Shown: one piece after another, positions 7,688-17,269 of the stretch
How the letters are laid out: each line of letters begins with the position of its first letter
Position numbering within the stretch: the stretch's first letter is position 1
Assembly (NCBI GenBank): GCA_002816585.1
Contig: MUCT01000008.1
Coordinates: 1 to 20,341 of the forward strand
Origin: SAR202 cluster bacterium Io17-Chloro-G6
GTDB taxonomy: Bacteria > Chloroflexota > Dehalococcoidia > UBA3495
Reading direction: 5' to 3'
DNA: 20,341 nt
Made by a program: the position numbers and the translations under genes
The notes under the pieces: model-generated
Told to the model about the DNA's origin: nothing
What the model saw: the letters and a program-made list of their open reading frames with translations, nothing else
Database searches by the model: none

Positions 7688-10387
7688 ATGAGTGATTCAA
7701 TTGTGCAGGCCGAAGCCAGAGTGGCAACTACACCGGGAGCTTTGGCCGGAATTCGAGTGCTGGACTTCACCTGGGTCCGGGCGGGTCCATGGTGCACGCG
7801 GTGGCTGGGGGCGCTGGGAGCCGAGGTTATCAAGATTGAGTGGCCCCAGAGTCCCAACACGCGCGGCGACAACATTGCGACAGGAGCGGGCACACCGGAA
7901 GGCTTGCCTGTCAACCTGAACACCAACGGCCATTTCAGTGACACCAATTCCAATAAATTGAGCGTCACCCTGAACACACGCACGCCCCGGGGCATTGACC
8001 TTACCCGGCGCTTAGTGGCCATGTCCGATATCGTTATCGAGAACTTCGCCTACGGTGTATTGGAGCGGTGGGGTATGGGCTACGAGGAAATGAAGAAGCT
8101 CCGCCCTGACATCATCTACCTGTCCATGTCCGGCTTCGGCCACACGGGGCGCGACAGAGACTATCAAACGATGGGAGCAATTGCACAAGCCCTATCCGGT
8201 CTGACCTACACGTCGGGCCTGCCGGGCAAGCCACCCGCTGGTTGGGGCTGGTCCTACTTAGACGACACGGGCGGCATATATGGAGCAATGTACGCCCTGA
8301 GTGCAATTTACCATCGCAACATGACCGGTCAAGGACAGCATGTCGACAGTTCCCAGTGGATCACCGGCGTCCCCCTCAATGGACCCGCTTTTCTGGACAT
8401 CCAGGCCAACGGGCGTTCCACCAATCGAAGTGGTTACCCGCCGGGCAACCGCGCTCACTGGCCTGGCACACCCCTAGTCAACAACTACCGGGGGCGGACC
8501 GTGGCGCCACACAACGCCTACCGGACCAGTCCGGGGGAGTACAACGACTGGTGTGTCATAGCCTGCTTCTCCGACCACGAGTGGCGGAGGTTAGTGGGAG
8601 TAATGGGCTCTCCCGGTTGGGCCACCAACGAGAAGTTTGCCACACTTAAAAGTCGCCTGGAGCATCAGGAAGAGATGGACCTGGGGATCGAAGCGTGGAC
8701 TAAGACTCTCGGCAAGTACGCGATCATGGAGCGGTGTCAGGCGGCGGGAGTACCCGCCATGCCCGTTCAAAGCAGCCAGGATCGCGTCGACAACGATCCA
8801 CAGCTTAGACATCGCGAGATGTTCAGGGACGTGGAGCATCCCGCACTGGGGACCTGGCCCCTTCAGAACGCTCCTTTCAAGATGTCGGAGACGCCTGCTT
8901 TCAACAGCCGGCCTGGGCCTCTGATAGGCGGGCAAAACAAAGAGGTGTTAGAGGGGCTGTTAGGCATCAGCCACGAGGAGCTGGTTAGCGGTTTCGAGGA
9001 CGGTATCTTCTGGCCAAAGGGCCTCAGTATGGACGATTATCCGTACTTGAAAAAGATGATGAAGGATGCCAAGCCCGTAGAGTGGAGCGGGAATGAGCGG
9101 ATAGCGAATCCCGGTCCGACGCCGACTCGGACTCCGGGTGCGGACCCATTGGAGTCCATCGGGGGCGCCTTCGGTGGGCTACGGGTGCTGGAGCTCGCCG
9201 ACGAGAATGGGCAGTGGTGTGGTAAGCAGATGGCTGACATGGGAGCGGACGTTATCAAGATAGAGCCGCCCGGTGGCGAGGCGGCCCGGAGCGTGGGACC
9301 CTTCTACCAGGACCTACCGAACAGGGAGCGGAGCCTTCACTTTTGGCACTACAACACCTCCAAACGGGGGATTACCTTGGCCCTGGAGACCGAGGATGGG
9401 CGTCGGCTGTTCCGGCAGATGGCGGAGAAGGCGGATGTGATACTAGAGACCTTCAGGCCCGGTTATCTGGCCTCCTTGGGTCTGGGGTACGACGATTTAA
9501 GAAAGAGCAACCCTGGGTTGATCATGTGTTCACTGACCCCCTTTGGTCAGACGGGGCCGTGGAAAGACTACCAGACCAGCGACCTGCTGCATCTGGCGGC
9601 GGGCGGACAGATGGCAAGGTGTGGCTATGACGAGGAGGTCGTGCCAAACGCACCGCCCCTCGCACCCGGAGGAGGGCAAGCTTGGCACATCGGAAGTCAC
9701 TTCGCCTACATCGCCACTGCCGCAGCGCTCGTTAGCCGGTCTGTCACGGGGCGTGGGCAGTTCATAGATGCCTCGGTACATGATGCCTGCGCGCTCACGA
9801 CCGAAGGCCATGTGAACCAATACATTTACACAGGAAGTGTAGTTCCCCGCAGGACCGGAGGTGGCAACAGCGCCACTGGGCTCAACCCGCAGGTCCGGTG
9901 TAAAGATGGGAAATACGTAAATGTTAATCAGGTGACCCCGGAGCGTGTGCCGGCGCTGGCGGAGTGGATGAATGAGCACGGCCGGGCGGGCGACCTACTG
10001 GATGAAAAGTACCGTGATCCAGCGGTGATAGCCGAGAACCACCCACACATTCGCGAACTTTTGGTAAACTTCCTCGCCAACATAACCCGGGACGAAGCCT
10101 ACCACGGCTTGCAGAAACGTGGCTACAACACAGGGGCAGTCCGTTCACCTGATGAGGTCATGCAGGACCCTCACCTGGAGGACCGGGCGTTCTGGACGGA
10201 TGTCGAGTATCCTGAAATTGGCCAGACATTACGACACCCTGGTGCACCGGCCATCTTCAATGGATCGCCCTGGAAGATATCCCGGCGCGCGCCTCTCATT
10301 GGGGAGCACAACGAAGAGGTCCTCTGCGGGGAGTTGGGGCTATCTAGGGGGGAATTGGCCGTCCTAGCAGAAGGTGGGTGTGTCTAA
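7688..10387 (+). CDS. Double-domain type III (CaiB/BaiF) CoA-transferase
   Basis: The 899-residue protein contains two complete CaiB/BaiF family domains. Each moves CoA between carboxylic acids in known members. Domain 1 spans about residues 19-430: GIRVLDFTWVRAGP (21-34), GAEVIKIE (44-51) and TGQGQ (213-217). Domain 2 spans about 495-890: GLRVLELA, GADVIKIEPP (519-528) and TGRGQ (677-681). Aligned by hand to formyl-CoA transferase, the catalytic aspartate matches Asp192 in domain 1, but the same position in domain 2 is Trp666/His667, so domain 2 appears inactive. The fusion may imitate the usual interlocked dimer. DMSP-cleaving DddD is also a two-domain member, but I do not claim that function. 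It lies 147 bases after the cupin gene and likely activates or swaps the acid produced upstream. Confidence 0.9.
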   Translation: MSDSIVQAEARVATTPGALAGIRVLDFTWVRAGPWCTRWLGALGAEVIKIEWPQSPNTRGDNIATGAGTPEGLPVNLNTNGHFSDTNSNKLSVTLNTRTPRGIDLTRRLVAMSDIVIENFAYGVLERWGMGYEEMKKLRPDIIYLSMSGFGHTGRDRDYQTMGAIAQALSGLTYTSGLPGKPPAGWGWSYLDDTGGIYGAMYALSAIYHRNMTGQGQHVDSSQWITGVPLNGPAFLDIQANGRSTNRSGYPPGNRAHWPGTPLVNNYRGRTVAPHNAYRTSPGEYNDWCVIACFSDHEWRRLVGVMGSPGWATNEKFATLKSRLEHQEEMDLGIEAWTKTLGKYAIMERCQAAGVPAMPVQSSQDRVDNDPQLRHREMFRDVEHPALGTWPLQNAPFKMSETPAFNSRPGPLIGGQNKEVLEGLLGISHEELVSGFEDGIFWPKGLSMDDYPYLKKMMKDAKPVEWSGNERIANPGPTPTRTPGADPLESIGGAFGGLRVLELADENGQWCGKQMADMGADVIKIEPPGGEAARSVGPFYQDLPNRERSLHFWHYNTSKRGITLALETEDGRRLFRQMAEKADVILETFRPGYLASLGLGYDDLRKSNPGLIMCSLTPFGQTGPWKDYQTSDLLHLAAGGQMARCGYDEEVVPNAPPLAPGGGQAWHIGSHFAYIATAAALVSRSVTGRGQFIDASVHDACALTTEGHVNQYIYTGSVVPRRTGGGNSATGLNPQVRCKDGKYVNVNQVTPERVPALAEWMNEHGRAGDLLDEKYRDPAVIAENHPHIRELLVNFLANITRDEAYHGLQKRGYNTGAVRSPDEVMQDPHLEDRAFWTDVEYPEIGQTLRHPGAPAIFNGSPWKISRRAPLIGEHNEEVLCGELGLSRGELAVLAEGGCV

Positions 10388-10635
10388 TCCTGGCGGTGAC
10401 CCTCGGTAGTAGCTTGCCGAGCTTGACCGCAACGCCCAATCACAACGGCCCTGGAATCCGATGGCGCGGTCGCTTCTTACACCGGCCTCATTCTGTCCAC
10501 CACAGCACTCTTGTATTATCGAGATTATCGATTACATCTTGGCGGCGGGCATCGATCATCGGAGTGCCAAATCACGAATAGTCCGCAGGCGGTCCATGCG
10601 CCAGTAGACCTCGGCCTTTGTCCCTTCGCAAGCGG
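10388..10635. other. Intergenic gap between convergent genes
   Basis: About 250 bases separate the CoA-transferase stop from the convergent SDR stop. No gene and no convincing terminator is visible. A nine-base near-repeat (ATTATCGAG then ATTATCGAT) lies near 10516-10533. Short open frames here have no recognisable homology. Confidence 0.4.
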
Positions 10636-11439
10636 TCAGTGAAACACTGCCTGACCGGATCCGCCGCCAGCCGCAATTACCTCGCCACTGATCGCGATGG
10701 AGCGAGGTGAGGCCAGGAATGCGACCACATAGGCCAGCTCACTGGCATCCACGATGCGATTGGTGGCGTTGTTCGATGCGACCCGGGCCTCCACTTCTTC
10801 CACGGAGATACCCTGTTGTCGCGCCTGCTCCTCGTACATGGGTCCGCTACGCTCAGTACGCGTGGCGCCAGGATGGACTAGATTCACTGTTACGCCCGAC
10901 GGCCCCAGCTGTTGGGAGAGATATTTGGTCAGGTTAACCAGGCCGGCATTACGGATACCTGCGCTGAGATTGGCGCCGTTGGCGCTCCGGGCCGACAAGC
11001 CGCCGATGTTGACGATTCGACCCCATCCCTGGCCGGTCATGAAGGGACCCACGGCTCGGGCACAGCGCAGATAACCCACTACCTTGGTGTTTAGGTCCTC
11101 CAGTACTTCGTCATCGGAAATGCTGGCCAATGGTCCCCTGGCGATGCCTCCAGGGGCCGCCGCGTTGTTGACCAGAATGTCGATGCGCCCCAACACCTGG
11201 GCCGCTTCTTGCACCATGCGTTCAACATCAGGCGTGCTGGCGGTGTCAGCGGTGATACCGACCACCTTGCGGCCCGTTTCCAGGCTTAATTCGCGAGCCG
11301 CAAGCTCCAAGTCTTCGGGCCCTCGGGCACAAATAACCACGTCGCATCCCGACAAAGCCAGCTCTCGAGCCACTGCTTTACCGATGCCCCGGCTGGCCCC
11401 AGTTACGATAGCGGTCTTGCCTTCCAACTCCAGATCCAT
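10636..11439 (-). CDS. SDR-family protein lacking the classical catalytic residues
   Basis: The 267-residue protein has the short-chain dehydrogenase/reductase fold. TGASRGIG (13-20) binds NAD(P), NNAA (91-94) stabilises the central sheet, and Asn117 is at the usual place. HPGATRTE (189-196) fits the usual post-active-site loop. By counting from the conserved LTK (170-172), the positions of catalytic Ser, Tyr and Lys hold Gly147, Ala160 and Asn164, so the usual YxxxK motif is AGIRN. I recall a recurrent SDR subgroup with R-N in this place, so this may be a natural variant rather than decay. Its activity and substrate are unknown. The ATG at 11439 has GGGAG seven bases upstream. It is transcribed away from the aldo/keto reductase gene. 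Confidence 0.88.
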   Translation of the reverse strand: MDLELEGKTAIVTGASRGIGKAVARELALSGCDVVICARGPEDLELAARELSLETGRKVVGITADTASTPDVERMVQEAAQVLGRIDILVNNAAAPGGIARGPLASISDDEVLEDLNTKVVGYLRCARAVGPFMTGQGWGRIVNIGGLSARSANGANLSAGIRNAGLVNLTKYLSQQLGPSGVTVNLVHPGATRTERSGPMYEEQARQQGISVEEVEARVASNNATNRIVDASELAYVVAFLASPRSIAISGEVIAAGGGSGQAVFH

Positions 11440-11535
11440 GGTTGTCTCCCTTCATTAGTAGGTGCACCGTTATGGTTTCGCAGGGACCCCTCTGATCAGA
11501 AACCCACAAACGTGCGGCCCTGTCGAATGGCACGA

Positions 11536-11564
11536 ACTATAGAACGACATCCAGACGTCGTCAA
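11536..11564 (-). promoter_or_regulatory. Strong promoter for the SDR gene with inverted repeat
   Basis: On the minus strand, TTGACG (11564-11559) and TATAGT (11541-11536) are exactly 17 bases apart, close to the sigma-70 consensus. An inverted repeat, ACGAC (11544-11548) and GTCGT (11557-11561), fills the spacer and could bind a repressor. The leader to the ATG at 11439 would be about 90 bases. Confidence 0.6.
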
Positions 11565-11706
11565 TCAGAACGGCTAAGCCCAGGCAGTGGTCACACCAAC
11601 CTCGACAATCGAAGCTACAATTACCATTGGTAAAAAGGTCTCCAAATCGACTCTTCGTGATATTGTCCTTGCGACCCTACCGATACGCCCTACGCGAGGC
11701 ACAGTG

Positions 11707-12744
11707 ATGGGCACCAACCTTTCTTTATCATTACCCGAGTCTAGCCGGTTCCAATTGAGCCCTGAACTCCAAATATGCCGCATCCTTAACGGCATGTGGC
11801 AGGTGTCAGGTGGCCATGGTTACATCGATCCGGAGACCGCGTTGGAGAGCATGTTCGCCTACCTGGACTCCCGGTTCACCACGTGGGACTTGGCCGACCA
11901 CTATGGTCCCGCCGAAGACTTTATCGGGGAGTTCCGGCGGCGCCTGACAGCTCGCCGCGGACTTGATGCGATGGCCAACATCGAGGCTTTCACCAAATGG
12001 GTACCTAGTCCTGGCCCCATGGACCGACGATTGGTGGATGAGAACATCAACAGGTCACTGCGCCGGATGGACCTCGAGTCCCTGGACCTGCTCCAGTTCC
12101 ACTGGTGGGAATACAGTGACGAGCGCTACCTGGACGCCATGGGTCATCTGGAGAACCTCCGGATTGAAGGTAAGATCCGGCACCTAGGACTGACCAACTT
12201 CGATACTCGGCACCTTCAGAGGATTGTCGACGATGGCTACCAGGTAGTATCCAACCAGGTGCAGTATTCCTTGATCGACCGGAGGCCAGAGATTCAGATG
12301 GTCCAGTACTGCCAGGAGCAGGGCATCCACCTCCTGGCTTACGGCACCCTGGCCGGTGGCCTGTTATCAGAAAGGTATCTGGGCCAGCCCGAACCGGGCC
12401 AGTCCGCTTTGACGACCGCCAGCTTGTCCAAGTATAAGCGGATGGTGGACGCCTGGGGTGGATGGGACCTGCTTCAAGAACTGCTCCTCACCCTCAAAGG
12501 CATCGCCGACCGCCACCGGGTGAGCATCGCCGATGTGGCGATTCGCTACATTCTGGACCGTCCTACGGTAGCCGGGGTAATTGTGGGCGTCAGGCTGGGT
12601 GTGGCCGACCACCGGGATGACAATGCCAAAGTTTTTGATTTTGGTCTGGAGCCGGATGACCTGGACCGGTTAGAATCTGTGTTGAGCCGGTCCCGAGACC
12701 TCTACCAGATTATCGGTGATTGTGGCGACGAGTACCGTCGTTAA
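11707..12744 (+). CDS. Aldo/keto reductase
   Basis: This 345-residue protein (from the ATG at 11707) is an NAD(P)H-dependent aldo/keto reductase with a TIM-barrel fold, reducing aldehydes or ketones or working in reverse. The catalytic set appears complete: Asp61 and Tyr66 in WDLADHYGPAED, Lys97 in AFTKW, and His132 in LLQFHWW. GKIRHLGLTNFD and VSNQVQYSLIDRRPE are typical cofactor-side motifs. The frame is open upstream to a GTG at 11587, but those 40 residues are unlike the family, and homology begins only after residue 41. GAGG eight bases before the 11707 ATG is a modest ribosome binding site. An MFS gene follows 45 bases downstream, so they probably share an mRNA. The substrate is unknown. 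Confidence 0.87.
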   Translation: MGTNLSLSLPESSRFQLSPELQICRILNGMWQVSGGHGYIDPETALESMFAYLDSRFTTWDLADHYGPAEDFIGEFRRRLTARRGLDAMANIEAFTKWVPSPGPMDRRLVDENINRSLRRMDLESLDLLQFHWWEYSDERYLDAMGHLENLRIEGKIRHLGLTNFDTRHLQRIVDDGYQVVSNQVQYSLIDRRPEIQMVQYCQEQGIHLLAYGTLAGGLLSERYLGQPEPGQSALTTASLSKYKRMVDAWGGWDLLQELLLTLKGIADRHRVSIADVAIRYILDRPTVAGVIVGVRLGVADHRDDNAKVFDFGLEPDDLDRLESVLSRSRDLYQIIGDCGDEYRR

Positions 12745-12789
12745 GCCGACTAGATCGCCTGCCGGCGAGTTAAAGAGGCAAATCAGTTC

Positions 12790-14061
12790 ATGCTCACGGT
12801 AAATCGTTTCCTGCCCTCCTCTTTGAAGTATGGGCACTTTCGGTATTATTGGCTGGCCCTGCTAGCAGGCGTCACCGGCCACCAGATGTTGCTCAACTTC
12901 ACCATGGGCTGGTTGATGTTCGAGCTGACCGGTGAGGAGCGCGACCTGGCATTCCTGGGCATGGCTATAGCCCTACCGGCACTGTGCCTTAACCTGTTGG
13001 GTGGGGTATTCGCCGACCGGTTCGAACCCAAGTTTCTGGTGGCGGCGGCCCAGTCTACTTCCGCGACGGTGGTGATTCTCCTGGCGATACTGGTGCTAAA
13101 TGGTAAGGTGGAAGTGTGGCATTTGCTGGCCGCGGCCGTCCTGATCGGAGCGGTACAGGCCTTCGACCAACCCAGCCGTTCCAGCGTCTTCCCCCGTTTG
13201 GTTGAGCCAAACGACATCGTCAACGCCGTGGCCATGGAGAGCTTGGTCTGGAACGGCGTTCGTGTCCTGGGCCCGACCCTGGCCGGAATCATGATCGACC
13301 GGTTGAGCATCCAGGCGTCTATGTTCTTCAGCGCCGTCACCTTTTATATTCTGGCAGCGGTGATTTCGGCGCTCAGGCTGAGGGACCGTCCTCCGGCCAC
13401 GGGCCAGGTACTTCACCAAGTTCGGGAAGGATTCAGTTACGTTCGGGGCCATCCACTATTTTACTTGATCATGCTGCTCACCTTCTGCAACAGCTTGTTC
13501 GGCATGGCCTACATTCACCTCATGCCCTCTTTCGCCAAAGAGGTGCTGGGAGTCGGGGCGGATAAGGTTGGGTTCTTGCTTGGAGCCGCCGGCCTAGGGT
13601 CGATTCTAGGCACCATCATGATAGCCAACTTGAAAGAAAGGCACCGAAAGGGACTGATAATCCTGGGAGGCGCAATTACCTATGGGGTAGCGCTGATCCT
13701 CTTTTCGGTGGCGGCCTGGCGGGAACAGTACGCCCTATCCATGGGGTTGCTGTTCGTAGTAGGGATATCCAACTCCCTCTACTTGGTAGGCGGCATGAGC
13801 ATTCTGCAGCAGCTCGTCCCTGACAGTCTACGAGGCAGAGTCATGGGGATGTACGCGATGACCTGGAGTCTCGCCCCATTGGGCATGGTCCAGGCGGGAT
13901 TCGTTGCGCAGTACTTTGGAGCATCGGCGGCAGTAGCGGCTGGCGCTGGGATCATCATCGTGGTGGCAGGACTCATCTGGCTCAAGGGCCCAGAAATCCG
14001 TGCGGTCAGAGGCACAATTCCAGAGTCCCAGCGGGTTGCCTACCAGTCGATGCCGGCCTGA
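12790..14061 (+). CDS. MFS exporter, EntS/DHA3-like
   Basis: The 423-residue product has about 12 hydrophobic helices and fits the MFS_3 (EntS-like) group of inner-membrane proton-driven exporters. GGVFADRFEPK near residue 71 matches the loop motif between helices 2 and 3. FDQPSRSSVFPRLV near 125-138 and VPDSLRGRVMGMY near 340-352 are characteristic of this group, as I recall it. It probably exports a small molecule, possibly an intermediate or a toxic substrate of the neighbouring oxidoreductases. The start ATG at 12790 is preceded by GAGG at a rather long distance of 11 bases. It is 45 bases behind the aldo/keto reductase gene. Confidence 0.88.
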   Translation: MLTVNRFLPSSLKYGHFRYYWLALLAGVTGHQMLLNFTMGWLMFELTGEERDLAFLGMAIALPALCLNLLGGVFADRFEPKFLVAAAQSTSATVVILLAILVLNGKVEVWHLLAAAVLIGAVQAFDQPSRSSVFPRLVEPNDIVNAVAMESLVWNGVRVLGPTLAGIMIDRLSIQASMFFSAVTFYILAAVISALRLRDRPPATGQVLHQVREGFSYVRGHPLFYLIMLLTFCNSLFGMAYIHLMPSFAKEVLGVGADKVGFLLGAAGLGSILGTIMIANLKERHRKGLIILGGAITYGVALILFSVAAWREQYALSMGLLFVVGISNSLYLVGGMSILQQLVPDSLRGRVMGMYAMTWSLAPLGMVQAGFVAQYFGASAAVAAGAGIIIVVAGLIWLKGPEIRAVRGTIPESQRVAYQSMPA

Positions 14062-14194
14062 CGGAGACTGGCGGGCCACCGATTTTATTTTCTTGGTGGC
14101 TTCGGTGTACCTGACTCACTTTTGGAGCGGCTATCGAAGCGCGCCCTGGCATGGATACAATAGGGAAAGTCTGGAATTCCTCCAACGACCAGAT

Positions 14195-14200
14195 TATACT
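14195..14200 (+). promoter_or_regulatory. -10 box placed for a leaderless start
   Basis: TATACT ends six bases before the ATG at 14207, and no ribosome binding site is present. The candidate -35 (CTGGAA, 14171-14176) is poor. The geometry equals that before the CoA-transferase gene. Confidence 0.35.
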
Positions 14201-14206
14201 AACGGC

Positions 14207-17200
14207 ATGGTCGGCCCATCGCCCCAATCAGAACGAAATTCTCTACCTTACATCCAGCCGCGTGCTATATTCGTCGGCCGCCATCGAGAGATGGCCGACC
14301 TTCAAAGGGCTCTCGATGACGCCCTGTCTGGCCGTGGACAGATGGTGATGCTGGCCGGGGAGCCAGGCATCGGCAAGACCCGCCTGGCCCAAGAGCTGGC
14401 CTCCCGTGCCGAATTATCGGGCGCTCGGGTGATGTGGGGTTGGTGTTACGAACACGTTGGAGCTCCACCCTATTGGCCCTATGTCCAGCCCATTCGGACC
14501 TACGCTGAGGCTACAGACACAAAGAAATTGGGTGCTCAGATGGGTTTCTGCGGACCGGCGATCGCTGAGATAGTCCCCGAGTTGAGGACGAAATTGCCCG
14601 ACCTGGGACAACCAATTACCGCCGAGCCCGACCAGGCCAGGTTCAGGCTCTTTGATTCCGTGTCTACATTTCTGAAGAACCTCGCCCAGAGCCAACCGCT
14701 GCTCTTCGTTGTGGACGACCTCCATTGGGCCGACTCTTCTTCTCTCCTGATGCTGGAGTTCCTTGTCAGGGAAATAGCCGCCAGCCCTGTGTTGGTCCTC
14801 GGGACCTACCGGGATGTGGAGATTACCGCCAGTCATCCCATGTCACAGACCTTAGGAAACCTCGTCCGTGAGCAGCACTTCCGGCGGGTCCAAATGGACG
14901 GTTTGACCCGACAGGAAGTGGGCGAGTTCGTGGAAGGGCACAAAGGCGTGAATCTATCCGATGACATGTTGGAAGTGATCCACAGCCGCACCGCGGGCAA
15001 CCCTCTGTTCGTGAACGAGGTGGCGGAGCTTATCGACACGGACCAGATAACCGAAAACCGCGCCTGGGCGAATATCATCCCCGAAGGAGTCCGAGATGCC
15101 ATTGGGAGTCGCCTGAACCGGTTGTCGCCCGGTTGTAGCCAGGTTTTGGGGACTGCTTCCGTCATGGGCCGTGAATTCGACTTTTCATTGTTGAGGTTAT
15201 TGCACTCTGACGTGGGAGCCGATGGAGTGCTGGCGGCATTGGATGAGGCCCTGGAAGCCAAAGTGATCGAAGAATTGCCCGGGTCGGTAGGACGATACCA
15301 ATTCGGGCATGCGTTGATCCAGCAATCTTTGTACGGAGATCTGTCGTCCGTCCGCAGGCTACGGGCACATGCGAGTATCGGCGAAGCCCTGGAGCAGATG
15401 CATGGATCGACTTTGGCAGAACACGCTGCTGAACTGGCCCGCCACTTCGCGGAGGCTGAGTTGATGCTTGGCGCCGAGAAATTGGTCATCTACTCCCTCC
15501 TGGCCGGAGAGCAGGCGTTGGGCGCCTACGCCTACGAAGATGCGATTACCTACTTCCGAAGAGGTTTGGACGCTCGGGGAATAATTGCCACCGGAACGGA
15601 TGCGGCTTCCGACGAAGAATCCGCAGACCTGCTGTTCGGTCTCGCCCGGGCCCAGTCCGCTGCCGGCGCAGGGACCCAACTCCAAGAGGCGTTCGCCCTC
15701 CTCACCCGCGCCTTCGAGTACTACGCCCAGGCGGGGAACGTCGCGAAGGCTGTGGCTTCCGCTGAATATTTTGACTACAGTATCGGGTGGGAAAGGCATG
15801 AACTGATGAATCTCGTCGGCAGGGCCCTTGACTTGGTTGAGCCGGACTCCATTGAAGCCGGGCGGCTGCTTTCCAGATATGGCGGACAGTTAGGAATTAC
15901 CGGCGGTGACTATGTCGAAGCCCAAAACGCCTTCGACCGCGCTCTTACCATCGCCCGCCAGAATGGTGACAGGGCATTGGAATTGCGGACCATGGTCGAC
16001 GCTGGAAGTGTCGACATTCACCACTTACGATGGAATGAGGCCATATCCAACGGGTTGGCGGCAATCGAAATGGCCCTGATCGCCGGTGACCCTCGCGCCG
16101 AGGTAACCGCTCGTTATTTTGTACAGATGTCGCAACTCGCCATCGGAGATTTGCAAGGTTCGCTCGAGAACGCGGCGGCAATGTTGGCTCCGGCAGAGCG
16201 GTTGCGTAACAATTTTTGGCTGACCAGCGCACTCTGGAGAAATCAGGTCGGCGCTAGGATCGCGGGTGATTGGGCCACTTCCCGGAGCTATGGCGACCGT
16301 TGCCTGGCTATGTCGCCAACACGGTTTGCCTTGTTGGCCGACCGGATAATTACGGAGTGTGAAACCGGCGATTTCGCCCAATCTGAAAGCTATCTAGAGA
16401 AGTACTTGAGCATCACCCGAGGTTCAGCCCGGGAGGTGCCAATGGCGAATGGTTATGACGCGATGCTGATACCGCTCGTCAGCAGGATATCAGGGACGAT
16501 TGACAAACTGGACATTGCAGAGGAGGCAGCCGAAGCAATCCTCAATAGGCCCAACTCTAATCCCAATGGCGTTTCAAGGGCACGGATAGGGCTCGGCCTG
16601 TCAGCGGTGCTCAGAGATGAAACCACTTCGGCAAAATATCATTACGACGCCATCGAAGAATACAAAGGGGGGTTGATGTGGTGGATGGTCAGTGTTGACC
16701 GCGTATTAGGGCTCTTGTGCCTGACAATGCACGACTTCGACCGGGGCGCAACTCACTTCGAAGACGCATTGGCATTCTGCCGCAAGGCGGGCTACCGTCC
16801 CGAGTTGGCCTGGAGTTGCTGCGACTACGCTGACCTGCTCTAGGCAGGGGCGCAACATTCCTCGAGAACTAATGGTGGCGACCTGGCTAAGGCCAAACTG
16901 CTGCTGGATGAGTCGTTGGCCATCTCCACCGAACTGGGAATGTCTCCCCTGATGGAGCGGGTGATTGAACGGCAGGAACGGGCTCAAATTCAGCCGGAGG
17001 CCGCCCCTGCCTACCCAGACGGGTTGACGCAACGGGAGGTGGAAGTCATCCGGTTGGTCGCTGCGGGCAAGACGACCGGGAGATCGGCGAGGACCTTTTC
17101 ATCAACGTCAAGACCGTGGGCAATCACGTGAGCAACATCCTCAACAAGACCAATGCCGCCAACCGCACCGAAGCCGCCACCTACGCGGCCCGGCGCGGCA

Positions 17201-17232
17201 TTACGGTGAACCTCGACTCAGATGCCCCATAG
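14207..17232 (+). pseudogene. LuxR-family ATPase regulator, broken near its 3' end
   Basis: This was a large (about 1000-residue) MalT/LAL-like transcription regulator: an N-terminal AAA-type ATPase, helical repeats and a C-terminal LuxR DNA-binding domain. Walker A is GEPGIGKT (51-58) and Walker B LLFVVDD (165-171). The region after about residue 400 looks like TPR-type helices. The frame is intact to an in-frame TAG at 16841-16843 (878 residues). The same frame then continues with KLLLDESLAISTELGM, and the DNA-binding domain begins with LTQREVEVIRLVAAGKT. A missing base near 17072 shifts the frame; the remainder (REIGEDLFINVKTVGNHVSN) lies in the next frame and ends at TAG 17230-17232. The 878-residue product could still be made but could not bind DNA through this domain. 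The ATG at 14207 is favoured because family homology starts just after it. Confidence 0.82.
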
Positions 17233-17269
17233 CCTAATCACCCCCCCACCCCGTCTAATTCCCGCTAAT

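Noticed and set aside
7688..10387. Naming the double CoA-transferase DddD
   Set aside because: DddD also has two CaiB-type domains, but I recall its transferase Asp in the second domain, while here it appears in the first. No DMSP-related neighbours are present.
14075..14100. Hairpin GCCACC...GGTGGC after the second MFS gene
   Set aside because: The stem is only six pairs and no T-run follows, so I did not call it a terminator.
14000..14206. Upstream extension of the LuxR ATPase frame overlapping the MFS gene
   Set aside because: The extra 69 residues overlap the MFS 3' end and look unlike the family. Homology starts just after the ATG at 14207.
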